From: an uncultured Prevotella sp.
GTDB lineage: Bacteria; Bacteroidota; Bacteroidia; Bacteroidales; Bacteroidaceae
Direction of reading: 5' to 3'
DNA: 34,386 nucleotides
Assembly: GCA_900315835.1 (NCBI GenBank)
Contig: ONAR01000027.1
Location: 1-34,386 of the forward strand
The translations under genes were made by a program, and so were the position numbers. Numbering within the stretch: the first letter of the stretch is position 1; each line of letters begins with the position of its first letter. The notes beneath the pieces are model-generated. The model saw nothing but the letters and a program-made list of their open reading frames with translations. It had not been told where the DNA came from and made no database searches. Shown piece after piece: positions 33,729 to 34,386 of the stretch.

Positions 33729-34238
33729 ATGACATTCAAAGAATTAACACAGCAACGGTTCTCGTGCAGAAAATACACCGACGAGCCGGTCAGCGAGGCT
33801 GACATCACTTATATCATGGAATGCGTGCGTTTGGCTCCCTCCGCATGCAACCGACAGCCGTGGCGCTTCCTGCTCCTCACCTCTGACGGGGCCAAGGAGA
33901 AGATACGGCAGTGCTACGACCGCGACTGGTTCAAGACGGCGCCGATGTATGTGCTCTGTATGAAGGATGTAAACCATTGTTGGATGCGGCCTGATGACAG
34001 CAAGCCTCATGGCGACGTCGACTTGGGCATCGCCGTCGAACACCTGTGTCTGGCGGCAGCCGAGCGTGGCCTTGGCACCTGTTGGGTATGCAACTACAAC
34101 GTCGATGCGGTCAAGCGTCTCTTCCCCGTGGAGGGTTACGAGGCCGTGGCCATCATCCCCGTGGGCCATATCGCCGCCGACTGCCCTCATTCGGAGAAGA
34201 AGCGCAACGAGATGGCGCAGATCGTGGAGCGTTTGTGA
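33729..34238 (+). CDS. Nitroreductase-family FMN-dependent oxidoreductase
   Basis: The start at ATG 33729 was chosen because the family fold begins there (MTFKELTQQRFSCRKY) and a consensus promoter ends just upstream; the frame is open 60 codons further up. The 169-residue protein has the FMN-binding RFSCRKY, the LAPSACNRQPWRF segment, DLGIAVEHLCLAAAERGLGTCW and the final IIPVGHIA strand. It is cytoplasmic and probably uses NAD(P)H; the natural substrate of such short members is generally unknown. It appears to be a single-gene unit. The DUF349 gene is divergent across a 272-base gap that holds only the two promoters. Confidence 0.92.
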   Translation: MTFKELTQQRFSCRKYTDEPVSEADITYIMECVRLAPSACNRQPWRFLLLTSDGAKEKIRQCYDRDWFKTAPMYVLCMKDVNHCWMRPDDSKPHGDVDLGIAVEHLCLAAAERGLGTCWVCNYNVDAVKRLFPVEGYEAVAIIPVGHIAADCPHSEKKRNEMAQIVERL

Positions 34239-34331
34239 CCCGGATGGACGCTGCTTCCCCCTCAAAAAAACTGTAAACGACATTACCGGGCACAGCCGAT
34301 AAAGTCCGTGGAGATGTACGCCACCGGTGAC

Positions 34332-34361
34332 AGTGTAGTGGCCGGCCTGGTGCCGGCCACC
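34332..34361 (+). repeat. REP-like palindrome, GTGGCCGGC type, copy 3
   Basis: It matches the inverse of 30799-30828 at 29 of 30 positions and has the same orientation as copy 2. It lies about 90 bases after the nitroreductase stop; no gene is seen from 34239 to the end of the window. Confidence 0.85.
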
Positions 34362-34386
34362 AGCCGCCGGTGTTGCGGGCGTGTCT

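Overview
The window looks like a chromosomal segment from a Bacteroidota species of the order Bacteroidales, probably Prevotellaceae. The main evidence is two SusC/SusD (RagA/RagB) outer-membrane pairs, SusD-type and other lipoprotein signal peptides, TlpA-like thioredoxins fused to long N-terminal domains, proteins with a C-terminal type-IX-secretion-like tail, and promoters of the Bacteroidetes TTTG-N19/20-TAnnTTTG type. Genus assignment is inference. No tRNA, rRNA, CRISPR array, phage module or intact transposase was found.

Region 1 (1-10131, + strand) is a protein- or peptide-oriented surface locus. It starts with a Met-zincin metalloprotease whose 5' part is missing; the homology begins immediately after an in-frame stop, and the first ~97 bases are AT-rich and carry a perfect hairpin, as at the end of an insertion element. 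Then come SusC, SusD, an unrecognised exported protein, a leucine-rich-repeat protein and a C10 (streptopain-like) cysteine protease. The last three share the same C-terminal tail. A clear terminator closes the run at 10103-10131.

Region 2 (10230-15122, - strand) is an envelope group. In transcription order it holds a DUF4369/TlpA thioredoxin, an SGNH-type esterase, an MBOAT O-acyltransferase 3 bases downstream, and an M15-like peptidoglycan peptidase. Its likely theme is O-acetylation and trimming of a cell-wall or envelope glycan.

Region 3 (15123-18957) holds a secreted clan-A glycosidase with a good promoter and an S41 peptidase with no room for a PDZ domain. These genes sit among intergenic repeats: an inverted 52-bp pair around the glycosidase, a 56-bp tandem repeat, a 329-bp nested palindromic element with internal 27-bp tandem repeats, and 8-bp simple repeats.

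Region 4 (18958-29572) is an ECF-sigma-linked SusCD locus. The sigma gene is divergent from an 81-residue protein that resembles only the N-terminal cytoplasmic domain of a FecR anti-sigma factor. It is followed by SusC (no STN domain), SusD, a lipoprotein related to the SusD-linked zinc-binding metallopeptidases but without HExxH, and two tandem related TlpA-like thioredoxins. A terminator-like hairpin follows.

Region 5 (29590-34386) holds an alpha/beta hydrolase, a DUF1294 membrane protein, a large DUF349 protein with an acidic low-complexity N-terminus, and a small nitroreductase with a near-consensus promoter. Three copies of a GC-rich palindrome lie in the gaps.
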